Shown here: piece by piece, positions 21,617 to 29,989 of the stretch | How the letters are laid out: each line of letters begins with the position of its first letter | Numbering within the stretch: the first letter of the stretch is position 1 | From: Pseudomonas gingeri | Lineage (GTDB): Bacteria; Pseudomonadota; Gammaproteobacteria; Pseudomonadales; Pseudomonadaceae | DNA length: 64,000 nt | Direction of reading: 5' to 3' | Assembly (NCBI RefSeq): GCF_013386115.1 | Contig: NZ_JACAOR010000008.1 | Span: 404,671 to 468,670 of the forward strand | Position numbers and translations under genes: made by a program | Notes under the pieces: generated by a model | What the model was told of the DNA's origin: nothing | The model's input: the letters and a program-made list of their open reading frames with translations, nothing else | Databases searched by the model: none

Positions 21617-23668
21617 TCACAGGATCGCCGCGTTGCTGCGTTGTGCCTGCTTGAGATAGGCACTCAGCTCGCGCGCCGGCAGCGGCTTGCTGTAGTGATA
21701 GCCCTGGCCTTCATGGCAACCCTCGGAAATGATGTAGGCCTCCTGCTCGACGGTTTCCACCCCTTCGGCGATGACCTGCATGCCCAGGCTTTTGCCCAGC
21801 TGGATGATCGCCCGCACGATGGTCGCGTCGTCATCGTCGTCCAGCAGGTCCTGGACGAAGCTCTTGTCGATCTTGATCTTGTCCAGCGGCAGGCTCTTGA
21901 GATAGCTCAGCGACGAATAACCGGTGCCGAAGTCATCGATGGCGATCAGCGCGCCGGAACGACGCAGGCTCAGCAGATGCTGGGCGGCGGTGCTGATGTC
22001 TTCCATCAGGCCGGTCTCGGTGACCTCCAGTTCCAGGCTGCGCGGCGGCAGGCGGTACATCTGCAGCAGGTTGTTGACCACCCGCGGCAGCTCGGCGTGG
22101 TGCAACTGCACGGTGGACAGGTTGACCGCCATGCGCAGGTCGCTGAAGCCCTGGTCGTGCCATTCGCGCAATTGCCGGCAGGCCTGGTCCAGCACCCACT
22201 CGCCGATGGCGATGATGGTGCCGTTCTGCTCGGCCAGCGGGATGAACAGGTCCGGCGGCACCAGGCCGTGTTCCGGGTGCTGCCAGCGGATCAATGCCTC
22301 GACGCCGACCACGCGGTGGTCGCGGTAGCTGATCTGCGGCTGGTAGACCAGGTAGAACTGGTTGCGGTTGAGGGCGTCGCGCAGGTCCTTTTCCAGTTCC
22401 CGGCGGCGGCGCATTTCGCTGTCGACGCTGGCGATATAGAACTGGTAGCGGTTGCGCGAGCGGGTCTTGGCCAGGGTCATGGTCTGTTCGGCTTTCTGCA
22501 GCAGCTTTTCGGTGCTGTCGCCATCTTCCGGGAACAGGGTGATGCCGATGGTGGCGCGCAGGCGGATTTCCTGGTGGTCGAGGGCGAACGGCGCCTCCAG
22601 GTCATCGAGGATGCTTTGCGCCAGTTCGGCGGCCTCGTAGGGCTGTTCGATATCCGCCTGGACCAGGGCGAACTGATCGCCACCCAGGCGCGCCAGGGCG
22701 CCGAGGCGACCGCTGTGGGCGCGCAGGCGATCGGCCAGGGCCAGCAGCAGTTGATCGCCGGCCTGGTAGCTGAATTGTTCGTTGATGCCCTTGAAGTCAT
22801 CGAGGCCGACCACCAGCACCGCGACCCGGCGTTGCAGGCGCCCGCCGTCGGTGAGGATCTTGTCCAGTTGCTGCTGCAACTGCTGGCGGTTGGGCAGGCC
22901 GGTGAGAAAGTCGTACTGGGCCATGCGCAGCAGGCTGTTTTCCGCTTCATGGCGCAAATGGGTATTGCGTTCGATCGAGGCCAGCAACTGGTTGGCGGTG
23001 TTGATCCAGATACCCAGTTCGTTCTTTTCGTGGCCCTTGAGCAAGGGCAACTGGTGCGCGGCCGGACGATCCGGGTTGATATTGGTCAGGTGCTCGATGA
23101 TTCGCGACAGCGGCTTGGTCAACAACCAGTGATAGACCAGGTACAGCACCAGGCCCATGAGCAGGGCCCGGAGCACGCCGGAGATGAAGATGATCACCGA
23201 ACTGATGATAAAGCCCTGGCCGTAGGTGGCGGTGTCGAGGGTGATGCTCAGGTCGCCGTAATACTCGCTGTAGGGGCCGCGACCGACCAGTTGCGTGGTA
23301 AAGGTGCGTTCCTGGCCGAGGATCAGGTCGGTGAGCCAGCGGCTGGAGGAGGTCTGCAGGTCGCGGGATTTTTCCGCGAGCATGGCTTCGTTGGGGTGGC
23401 CGATGGAGGCCATGCGCACGGAGCGGTCCTGGAACAGGCCTTCGATCACCTGCATGCCCATCTCCCGGTCGAGGCTGTAGACGGCCTGGGTCGAGGGGTC
23501 GCGGAACATGTCGAGAATTCGCTGGGCGTCACCGGCGACCGCCTGGCGGGTCTTGTAGGCGTCGAAGACGATCTGCGCACAGCTCAGTACCACGCCGACA
23601 ATCAGTGCCGACAGCAGCACGACCCGGAGCAACTTCACCGACAAGCTGTTCTTGAGTTCCAGCTTCAA
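21617..23668 (-). CDS. bifA: Cyclic-di-GMP phosphodiesterase BifA (degenerate GGDEF plus EAL)
   Basis: 683-residue inner-membrane protein. TM1 is at about 13-35. A periplasmic segment spans about 36-150. TM2 lies at about 155-185 (IISSVIIFISGVLRALLMG). A GGDEF domain follows with the altered active site GGDQF (LARLGGDQFALVQ). The EAL domain is intact (VVGVEALIRWQHPEHG, then IDDFGTGYSSLSYLKSLPLD and EGVETVEQE). In P. aeruginosa BifA the same GGDQF change abolishes cyclase activity while EAL degrades c-di-GMP, controlling swarming and biofilm formation. The gene lies between icmP and sodB as in P. aeruginosa. Confidence 0.93.
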   Translation of the reverse strand: MKLELKNSLSVKLLRVVLLSALIVGVVLSCAQIVFDAYKTRQAVAGDAQRILDMFRDPSTQAVYSLDREMGMQVIEGLFQDRSVRMASIGHPNEAMLAEKSRDLQTSSSRWLTDLILGQERTFTTQLVGRGPYSEYYGDLSITLDTATYGQGFIISSVIIFISGVLRALLMGLVLYLVYHWLLTKPLSRIIEHLTNINPDRPAAHQLPLLKGHEKNELGIWINTANQLLASIERNTHLRHEAENSLLRMAQYDFLTGLPNRQQLQQQLDKILTDGGRLQRRVAVLVVGLDDFKGINEQFSYQAGDQLLLALADRLRAHSGRLGALARLGGDQFALVQADIEQPYEAAELAQSILDDLEAPFALDHQEIRLRATIGITLFPEDGDSTEKLLQKAEQTMTLAKTRSRNRYQFYIASVDSEMRRRRELEKDLRDALNRNQFYLVYQPQISYRDHRVVGVEALIRWQHPEHGLVPPDLFIPLAEQNGTIIAIGEWVLDQACRQLREWHDQGFSDLRMAVNLSTVQLHHAELPRVVNNLLQMYRLPPRSLELEVTETGLMEDISTAAQHLLSLRRSGALIAIDDFGTGYSSLSYLKSLPLDKIKIDKSFVQDLLDDDDDATIVRAIIQLGKSLGMQVIAEGVETVEQEAYIISEGCHEGQGYHYSKPLPARELSAYLKQAQRSNAAIL

Positions 23669-24001
23669 AGGGCTATTCCTTGTTCCGTGCGGGTAGCATC
23701 AAGTTGCCATGAGTATTGGCAATCCGGCCCCGGCAGTCAAAGGGACAATGCGACCGGGGATGATCCATGCTAGGGCTTGGCCGAAATGTGCTTCTCGAAC
23801 CTTTTCAGGCCATAGGTACTGTGTCGTAGCAGCGCCGTGTAACTTGAGGCGGTGTCATTCAATTTAGCGGATTATTCAGCGTAGTCCCTGGCGGCGTTGC
23901 GGCAAGGGACAATCGGTCGTGGGCGCCCGTGGTCACGGGGGCGTCCGCGGGGCATAAAAAAACCCGGCCAGGCCGGGTTCTTTCTCAAGCGTGATTCAGT
24001 C
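23669..24001. other. Intergenic region between sodB and bifA
   Basis: 333 bp without a gene. It holds the sodB terminator at 23955-23979 near its right end, and must hold the bifA promoter. I see no clear -35/-10 pair and no repeat. Confidence 0.6.
23955..23979 (-). terminator. Rho-independent terminator of sodB
   Basis: Read on the minus strand, AACCCGGCC-T-GGCCGGGTT forms a 9-bp GC-rich stem followed by a T tract. It begins about 22 bp past the sodB stop. Confidence 0.9.
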
Positions 24002-24598
24002 TCAAGCGGTGAAGGTCTTGCCTTCGAACTGCTCGGCGACGAATTTCCAGTTCACCAGGTTCCAGAACGCTTCGACATACTTCGGACGCACGTTGCGGTA
24101 GTCGATGTAGTAGGCGTGTTCCCAGACGTCGCAGGTCAGCAGCGGGGTGTCGCCGCTGGTCAGCGGGTTGCCGGCGCCGATGGTGCTGGCCAGGGCCAGG
24201 GAACCGTCAGCCTTCTTCACCAGCCAGCCCCAGCCGGAACCGAAGGTGCCGACGGAAGTCTTGGTGAATTCTTCCTTGAACTTGTCGAACGAACCGAACG
24301 CAGCGTTGATCGCTTCGGCCAGTGCGCCGGTAGGTTGGCCGCCGGCGTTTGGCGCCAGGCAGTTCCAGTAGAAAGTGTGGTTCCAGACTTGAGCGGCGTT
24401 ATTGAAGATGCCACCCGAGGAAGACTTGACGATTTCTTCCAGGGTCTTGCCTTCGAACTCAGTGCCTGGCACCAGGTTGTTCAGGTTCACGACATAGGTG
24501 TTGTGGTGCTTGTCGTGGTGGAACTCCAGGGTTTCCTTGGAGATGTGCGGCTGCAGGGCATCGTGTGCGTAGGGCAGCGGTGGCAATTCGAAAGCCAT
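24002..24598 (-). CDS. sodB: Superoxide dismutase [Fe]
   Basis: 198-residue cytoplasmic Fe-SOD that dismutates superoxide. Metal ligands are His27 ([12 protein letters not shown]), His74 (QVWNHTFYW), and Asp and His in [14 protein letters not shown] (about 157 and 161). The [14 protein letters not shown] and GSGWGWLV segments are typical of the iron form. The start [15 protein letters not shown] is canonical; the reading frame stays open far upstream on the minus strand, but that part is the shadow of the argO-type gene. A strong terminator follows. Confidence 0.97.
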   Translation of the reverse strand: MAFELPPLPYAHDALQPHISKETLEFHHDKHHNTYVVNLNNLVPGTEFEGKTLEEIVKSSSGGIFNNAAQVWNHTFYWNCLAPNAGGQPTGALAEAINAAFGSFDKFKEEFTKTSVGTFGSGWGWLVKKADGSLALASTIGAGNPLTSGDTPLLTCDVWEHAYYIDYRNVRPKYVEAFWNLVNWKFVAEQFEGKTFTA

Positions 24599-24789
24599 GG
24601 TTATTCTCCTAATCAGGTCAGTTGCGGTGAGCGCAAGGCCGATCACGGGCGGCCAAACTATGCGCCGTGGAGTTTGTACCCCTTGCGGCGCAGGTTTCCG
24701 ATCATAGCACCGGGGTTGCGGCTTAACCACGCAACAACTGTGTGGGATAGAGGTTCCAGAGCCTTTTGGAATAAAAGCCCCTGGCGATA

Positions 24790-25401
24790 TCAGGCGCTGC
24801 CGATCAGTTGGCCCGCCACGCTGAACATCATCACCGCCACCAGCAGGTCGAGGATGCGCCAGGTCGCCGGGCGCGCCAGCCATGGAGCCAGCCAGGCCGC
24901 GCCCAGGGCCAGGGTGAAAAACCACAGCAGCGACGCACTGGCGGCACCGACCACATAGGCTCCGGGTTCGGTCTGCTGGGCGCCGAGGGAGCCGATCAGC
25001 AGCACGGTGTCGAGGTAGACGTGGGGGTTGAGCAAGGTCACCGCCAGGGCGCTGAGCAGCACGGCACGCAACGAGCGCGCGGTCTGGCCCTGGCCCTGTT
25101 GCAGGCTTTGCCGCGAGCAGGCGCGGCGCAGGGCCAGGCTGCCGTACCAGAGCAGGAAGGCGGCACCGCCCCAGCGGGCGATCGCCAGCAGCGTCGGGTT
25201 GTGGGCCAGCACCGTGGCGAGGCCGAACACACCCGCTGCCACCAGCAGCGCATCGCAGGCCACACACAGGGCCGCGACCGGCACGTGGTGTTCACGGCGC
25301 AGGCTCTGGGCCAGGACAAAGGCATTCTGCGTACCGATGGCCATGATCAGTCCGGCCGCGACCAGCAGGCCGTTCACATAACTCTGCCACATGCGGGTCA
25401 T
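24790..25401 (-). CDS. argO: LysE/ArgO-family amino-acid exporter
   Basis: 203-residue inner-membrane exporter of basic amino acids with about six hydrophobic segments. The family signature near the N-terminus is [18 protein letters not shown], with [19 protein letters not shown] in the middle. The ATG at 25401 overlaps the stop of the ACT-domain gene by 4 nt (ATGA), so I chose it over MWQSY nine bases later. argP, the LysR-type activator of argO in E. coli, lies nearby and divergent, which supports arginine/lysine export. Confidence 0.88.
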   Translation of the reverse strand: MTRMWQSYVNGLLVAAGLIMAIGTQNAFVLAQSLRREHHVPVAALCVACDALLVAAGVFGLATVLAHNPTLLAIARWGGAAFLLWYGSLALRRACSRQSLQQGQGQTARSLRAVLLSALAVTLLNPHVYLDTVLLIGSLGAQQTEPGAYVVGAASASLLWFFTLALGAAWLAPWLARPATWRILDLLVAVMMFSVAGQLIGSA

Positions 25402-25799
25402 GCTCCCTGGTGGGCCAGGTCCTGCAACACGGACATGGCGCGTTCGGCGTCGTCGCGGCCGACGAACAGATGATCGTGGTAGTAGCCGGCGATCACGTTG
25501 CAACTGATACCGGCCTTGCCCAGCGCGCCGGCGAAGGCGGCGGTGAGGCCGACGGCTTCCAGGGCCGAATGCACGTTCAGGGTGATCCAGGCCGCGCGGT
25601 AGTCGAAGGGCAGGCCCAGCGCCTCGGCGTCTTCACGGCGGAGAATCACCGTCAGGCCCTCGCGCTCGCGAAAGCTGCCGATGGGCTCGCGACCCTGGAG
25701 CACGGCGGCGTCGGCGATGCAGCAGAACACATAGTCGCCGTCATTGAGGTGGGGGCTCATGCTGCGCAACAGGATTGCCAGGGAGGTTTCGCCAGCCAT
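25398..25799 (-). CDS. ACT-domain protein (DUF2241 type)
   Basis: 133 residues resembling two-part small ACT proteins: an N-terminal LLRSMSPHLNDGDYVFCCI segment and a C-terminal ACT fold (AAWITLNVHSALEAVGLTAA, NVIAGYYHDHLFV). ACT domains bind amino acids. Coupled translation with the exporter (4-nt overlap) and its position beside argP suggest a role in sensing or buffering the exported amino acid; the biochemical function is unknown. I start at MAGETSLAIL because AAGGA lies 7 nt upstream; an ATG five codons earlier lacks a ribosome-binding site. Confidence 0.85.
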   Translation of the reverse strand: MAGETSLAILLRSMSPHLNDGDYVFCCIADAAVLQGREPIGSFREREGLTVILRREDAEALGLPFDYRAAWITLNVHSALEAVGLTAAFAGALGKAGISCNVIAGYYHDHLFVGRDDAERAMSVLQDLAHQGA

Positions 25800-25895
25800 T
25801 GCACTGTCCTTCATTCAAAGAGTACTGGCGGGCATTCTCCCGGGGGATCCTGTATAAGAGAAACCAATATTGATGATCGCTCATTAGGAAAACTG

Positions 25896-26789
25896 ATGTT
25901 CGACTACAAATTGCTCTCCGCCCTGGCCGCCGTGGTCGAACAGGCCGGGTTCGAGCGGGCGGCACAGGTGCTGGGCTTGTCCCAGTCGGCGATCTCCCAG
26001 CGGATCAAGTTGCTGGAGGCGCGGGTTGGCCAACCGGTGCTGGTGCGCGCGACGCCGCCGTCGCCGACCGAGATCGGCCGGCGTCTGCTCAATCATGTGC
26101 AGCAAGTGCGCCTGCTCGAACGCGACCTGCAGGGCCAGGTGCCGGCACTGGACGAAGAAGGGCTGCCGGATCGCCTGCGTATCGCCCTGAACGCCGACAG
26201 CCTGGCGACCTGGTGGGCCGAGGCGGTGGGTGACTTCTGTGTCGCTCACCACCTGTTGCTGGATCTGGTGGTGGAAGACCAGACCGTCGGCCTCAAGCGC
26301 ATGCGCGCCGGTGAAGTGGCGGCCTGTGTCTGTGCCAGCGAGCGGCCGATCGCCGGTGCCCGCAGCCTGTTGCTCGGGGCCATGCGCTACCGGGCACTGG
26401 CGACCCCGGCATTTGTCGCCCGGCATTTCCCCGACGGCGTCGATGCCCGCTCGCTGGCACAGTCGCCGGCGCTGGTATTCGGTCCGGACGACCTGCTGCA
26501 ACATCGCTACCTCGCCGCGTTGGGCGTGGAGGGCGGTTTCGAGCACCACCTGTGTCCGTCCGCCGAAGGTTTTCTGCGTCTCAACGAGGCGGGACTGGGC
26601 TGGGGGCTGGTCCCCGAATTGCAGGTGCGCGAACAGTTGGCGCGGGGTCGGCTGGTGGAGTTGATTCCAGATAAACCGGTCGATGTGCCCTTGTACTGGC
26701 ATCATTGGCGCAATGGCGGTCAGTTGCTGGGGCGCTTGACCGAGCACCTGGCGCGTTCGGCGGCGCAATGGCTGGTGCCTCTGGCGTGA
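25896..26789 (+). CDS. argP: LysR-family regulator ArgP (IciA)
   Basis: 297-residue LysR-type regulator. It starts MFDYKLLSALAAVVEQAGFE, followed by the HTH RAAQVLGLSQSAISQRIKLL. Then come RATPPSPTEIGRRLLNH and the effector domain (LNADSLATWWAEAVGDF, characteristic of ArgP). In E. coli ArgP activates argO with arginine and is antagonised by lysine. Here it is divergent from the ACT-argO pair with 96 bp between starts, matching that regulatory scheme. The frame is open upstream, but AGGAA before 25896 and the family N-terminus fix the start. Confidence 0.93.
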   Translation: MFDYKLLSALAAVVEQAGFERAAQVLGLSQSAISQRIKLLEARVGQPVLVRATPPSPTEIGRRLLNHVQQVRLLERDLQGQVPALDEEGLPDRLRIALNADSLATWWAEAVGDFCVAHHLLLDLVVEDQTVGLKRMRAGEVAACVCASERPIAGARSLLLGAMRYRALATPAFVARHFPDGVDARSLAQSPALVFGPDDLLQHRYLAALGVEGGFEHHLCPSAEGFLRLNEAGLGWGLVPELQVREQLARGRLVELIPDKPVDVPLYWHHWRNGGQLLGRLTEHLARSAAQWLVPLA

Positions 26790-26841
26790 CGGGCAGCGTT
26801 TAAGTAGCAGGCAAGACGAATCAAGGTATTTGGAGCACGAC

Positions 26842-27840
26842 ATGAAAATTCTGGTCACCGGCGCAAGCGGCTTTATCGGCGGACGCTTCGCGCGTTGCGC
26901 CCTGGAGCAGGGCTATGACGTGCGGGTCAATGGCCGCCGGGCCGAGAGCGTCGAGCATCTGGTACGCCGTGGCGCCGAGTTTATCCAGGGCGACCTCGGC
27001 GACCCGCAACTGGTGCGCGACCTGTGCCGCGATGTCGAGATCGTGGTGCATTGCGCCGGTGCCGTCGGCCTGTGGGGGCGCTACCAGGATTTTCACCAGG
27101 GCAATGTGCTGGTCACCGAAAACGTCGTCGAGGCCTGCCTCAAGGAGCAGGTGCGACGCCTGGTCCACCTGTCCTCGCCTTCGGTCTACTTCGACGGCCG
27201 CTCGCACCTGGAACTGACCGAGGAACAGGTGCCCAAGCGCTTCCGGCATCCCTATGCGGCGACCAAGTTCCTCGCCGAGCAGAAGGTCTTCGGCGCGCAG
27301 GAGTTCGGCCTGGAGACCCTCGCCCTGCGTCCGCGCTTTGTCACCGGGGCCGGCGACATGAGCATCTTCCCGCGCCTGCTGAAGATGCAGCGCAAGGGCC
27401 GCCTGGCAATTGTCGGCAACGGCCTGAACAAGGTCGACTTCACCAGTGTGCAGAACCTCAACGACGCCCTGTTGAGCTGCCTGCAAGCCAGTGGCTCGGC
27501 CCTGGGCAAGGTCTACAACATCAGCAACGGTACGCCGGTGCCGCTGTGGGACGTGGTGAACTACGTGATGCGCCGGATGCAGGTGCCGCAGGTCACGCGC
27601 TATCGCTCCTATGGCCTGGCCTACAGCGTCGCGGCGCTGAACGAAGCGGCCTGTGCGCTGTGGCCGGGACGCCCGGAGCCGACCCTGTCGCGACTCGGGA
27701 TGCAGGTGATGAACAAAGATTTCACCTTGGACATCAGCCGGGCACGGCATTATCTGGGGTACGAGCCCAAGGTCAGCCTGTGGGCGGCACTGGATGAGTT
27801 CTGCCACTGGTGGCAGGCCCAGGAACCGGCTGCCCGGTGA
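26842..27840 (+). CDS. NAD(P)-dependent epimerase/dehydratase (extended SDR)
   Basis: 332 residues. The Rossmann motif GASGFIGGRFAR is at the N-terminus (TGxxGxxG type). Asp of the adenine pocket lies in FIQGDLGDPQLV. The catalytic YAATK (YxxxK) sits in HPYAATKFLAEQ, with upstream Ser in LSSPSVYFDG. FTSVQNLNDALLSCL and YNISNGTPVPLWD are typical of the 3-beta-hydroxysteroid dehydrogenase/isomerase-like branch. The substrate is unknown. The ATG at 26842 has GGAG 6 nt upstream. It is probably transcribed alone after argP (52-bp gap). Confidence 0.88.
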   Translation: MKILVTGASGFIGGRFARCALEQGYDVRVNGRRAESVEHLVRRGAEFIQGDLGDPQLVRDLCRDVEIVVHCAGAVGLWGRYQDFHQGNVLVTENVVEACLKEQVRRLVHLSSPSVYFDGRSHLELTEEQVPKRFRHPYAATKFLAEQKVFGAQEFGLETLALRPRFVTGAGDMSIFPRLLKMQRKGRLAIVGNGLNKVDFTSVQNLNDALLSCLQASGSALGKVYNISNGTPVPLWDVVNYVMRRMQVPQVTRYRSYGLAYSVAALNEAACALWPGRPEPTLSRLGMQVMNKDFTLDISRARHYLGYEPKVSLWAALDEFCHWWQAQEPAAR

Positions 27841-27955
27841 AACATTCAGTGACCAGGACTGAACCGAGTGCCGGGTTCAGAGTCGATCAGAGCGGCGGGT
27901 AACGGGTTTATACTCGGCGCATTTCGCCATCAATGTGGTCCGCAAAGGTTCTTTC

Positions 27956-28795
27956 ATGCGTAACGATGCCAACGACGATTTCGATGATGTACCGAGCCTG
28001 CGTGCCGACGTGGGCGATGACGATGACTTCCCGGTGACCCCGGCTGCCCGCGAGCGCACCAAGGTGGCGTCGCGCAGCACCCCGGTGGTCAAGGTCAAGG
28101 GGCCGAGTACCGGTCCGTTGTGGGCGCTGGTGGGGGCGTTGTTCTTTGCCTTTGCCGGGCTGGCCTGGTGGAGCTTCCAGCAGATCTCGCTGATGGAGCA
28201 GCAACTGGTTGCCACCCAGGAGAGTTTTGCGCGCATCAGCGAGGACGCGGCCGGGCGCCTGCAGGCGATTTCCGGCAAGGTGGTGGCGACTGAGTCCAAC
28301 GTCAACAGCGACAGTGAGGCGTTGAAGTTGCAGGTCAAGCAGTTGGAGGGCAAGTTGCTGGAGCAGGGCAAGCAACAGCAGGGCGTCGCCGGCCAGCAGA
28401 CCGGGCTGGAGCAGCGCCTGCAGCAGATGACCGCGCAGACCAGCGACCTGCAGAGTGCCAATGGCCAGTTGCAGGCCCAGGTCAAGAGCCTGGTGGCGGA
28501 CCTGGCGACGCTGAAGGCGGCCCAGGCGGATGCCGGCAAGCTCGATGCCGAGGTCAGGAGCCACGCCGCCGATATCGCCGCGCTGAAGAAGCAGGGCAAT
28601 CCGAGCGCGGCCGTGGAGCGCCTGGAGCAGGACATGATCGTGCTCAAGAGCGAGCAGGACAATCGCCAGGCCGCCGCCGGACAGGGCGCCAGCACGGCGG
28701 AGTTCGATGCCTTCCGTGGTCAGGTCACGCGCAATATCAACACGCTGCAAAGCCAGATCCAGAACCTGCAGCAGCAGCTCAACGCGCGGCCCTGA
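27956..28795 (+). CDS. Single-pass membrane protein with long coiled coil
   Basis: 279 residues. The N-terminal 60 residues are acidic, then basic and presumably cytoplasmic (NDDFDDVPSLRADVGDDDDF). One transmembrane helix lies at about 58-77 (LWALVGALFFAFAGLAWW). The rest, to the C-terminus, is a Gln/Ala/Leu-rich heptad coiled coil (LEGKLLEQGKQQQGV, LEQRLQQMTAQTSDLQ). Homologues in Pseudomonas are sometimes named ATPase, but no Walker motif is present. It may organise an envelope complex; function unknown. The ATG at 27956 follows AAAGG. Confidence 0.8.
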   Translation: MRNDANDDFDDVPSLRADVGDDDDFPVTPAARERTKVASRSTPVVKVKGPSTGPLWALVGALFFAFAGLAWWSFQQISLMEQQLVATQESFARISEDAAGRLQAISGKVVATESNVNSDSEALKLQVKQLEGKLLEQGKQQQGVAGQQTGLEQRLQQMTAQTSDLQSANGQLQAQVKSLVADLATLKAAQADAGKLDAEVRSHAADIAALKKQGNPSAAVERLEQDMIVLKSEQDNRQAAAGQGASTAEFDAFRGQVTRNINTLQSQIQNLQQQLNARP

Positions 28796-28831
28796 TGGCC
28801 AGCGCCTCACGGTTGGCTCGGCCCTTTGATT

Positions 28832-29326
28832 GATCGTTCCCACGCTCTGCGTGGGCATGCAGCCCGTGACGCTCCGCGTCAGCTGCAGAGCGGACGCGGA
28901 GCGTCCGGTGAGGCCTTCCCACGCTGGAGCGTGGGAACGATCATCTTGCAGTGTGCTCAAGGCCTTATCGCCAGCAAGCCGGCTCCTACAGTGGATCGGG
29001 GGCGGTGCGGAAAAGCAGGTTTTGATCGTTCCCACGCTCTGCGTGGGAATGCAGCCCTTGACGCTCCGCGTCACTTGCAGAGCGGACGCGGAGCGTCCAG
29101 TGAGGCCTTCCCACGCTGGAACGTGGGAGCGATCATCTTGCAGTGTGCTCAAGGCCCTATCGCCAGCAAGCCGGCTCCTACAGTGGATCGGGGGCGGTAC
29201 GGAAAAGCAGGTTTTGATCGTTCCCACGCTCTGCGTGGGCATGCAGCCCCTGACGCTCCGCGTCACCTGCAGAGCGGACGCGGAGCGTCCGGTGAGGCAT
29301 TCCCACGCTGGAGCGTGGGAACGATC
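28832..29326. repeat. Composite tandem array: 111-bp palindromes plus REP halves, 192-bp period
   Basis: Three copies of the 111-bp palindromic element start at 28832, 29024 and 29216, exactly 192 bp apart. Each begins GATCGTTCCCACGCT and ends GTGGGAnCGATC. The first two are followed by an 81-bp spacer containing one REP half (CGCCAGCAAGCCGGCTCCTA) and the tail GGATCGGGGGCGGT. The array fills the gap between the coiled-coil gene and the Tyr-rich lipoprotein gene; the remaining bases (29327-29474) hold no gene that I can see. Confidence 0.92.
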
Positions 29327-29474
29327 AGAAGGGTGTAGAAAAGCATGTTTCCAAATATTGCCGAATGGCACTTCATGAGGGTTTTACAGTCTTAAAGAGT
29401 GTGCGTGGACCTGTTTGTCCACGCATGCCGACCAGCGTCGCTGGTGTGGCTTCTTCGCGGTCCAGGAGGCCGCC

Positions 29475-29837
29475 ATGTACCCTCGACTTCTTCTCACGGC
29501 AAGCCTGGCTTTGACGCTTTCTGCATGTGTGCCTTACTACGACGGTGGTGCCGACTACTACCGTTCCGAGGTCTACACGGCACCCGCACCGGTCTATTAC
29601 GGCGGCGGTTCGTACTACCGTCGAGACTACTACGCACCGCAACCGCGCTACTACGCGCCACAGCCCCGCTACTATGCCGCGCCGCGTTACTACGCCCCGG
29701 CGCCACGGGGCTATTCGAACGGCTACCCGAACCGTGGCTGGGGCCAGCCTTACCGGCAGGGCTGGGGCGAGCATGGCGGCAATGGCGGTCACGGCAACAA
29801 CGGTGGCCACGGGCACGGTGGAGGTCGTGGGCACTAG
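29475..29837 (+). CDS. Small Tyr/Gly-rich lipoprotein
   Basis: 120 residues: MYPRLLLTASLALTLSAC gives a lipoprotein signal with Cys18. The mature part is dominated by Tyr pairs (YYDGG, YYR, repeated YYAPQPR, then YYAPAPRGY), and the C-terminus by Gly/His (GGNGGHGNNGGHGHGGGRGH). AGGAGG lies 5 nt before the ATG, an optimal ribosome-binding site. No enzymatic motif is visible. The His/Gly tail could bind metal and the YY repeats could be structural; both are guesses. It is followed by a REP doublet and a convergent gene. Confidence 0.8.
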   Translation: MYPRLLLTASLALTLSACVPYYDGGADYYRSEVYTAPAPVYYGGGSYYRRDYYAPQPRYYAPQPRYYAAPRYYAPAPRGYSNGYPNRGWGQPYRQGWGEHGGNGGHGNNGGHGHGGGRGH

Positions 29838-29869
29838 GGTTGAAGAGGGCGCCCAGAAGCTTCGCTGGC

Positions 29870-29950
29870 AAGCCAGCTCCCACAGGGTTCGTGCCGTAGC
29901 GCAGCACTGTGTCCGACGCAAACCCTGTGGGAGTCGGCTTGCCGACGAAG
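29870..29950. repeat. REP doublet
   Basis: TTCGCTGGCAAGCCAGCTCC and GGGAGTCGGCTTGCCGACGA form an imperfect inverted pair between the lipoprotein gene and the convergent hydratase-family gene. Confidence 0.8.
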
Positions 29951-29989
29951 AGGCCGGCAAGGCTGATCGAAGACCCGGATCCGTGTGCT

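Noticed and set aside
24599-25267. N-terminal extension fused to superoxide dismutase
   Set aside because: The frame is open upstream of the sodB ATG only because it is a shadow of the exporter gene; Fe-SOD starts at [10 protein letters not shown].
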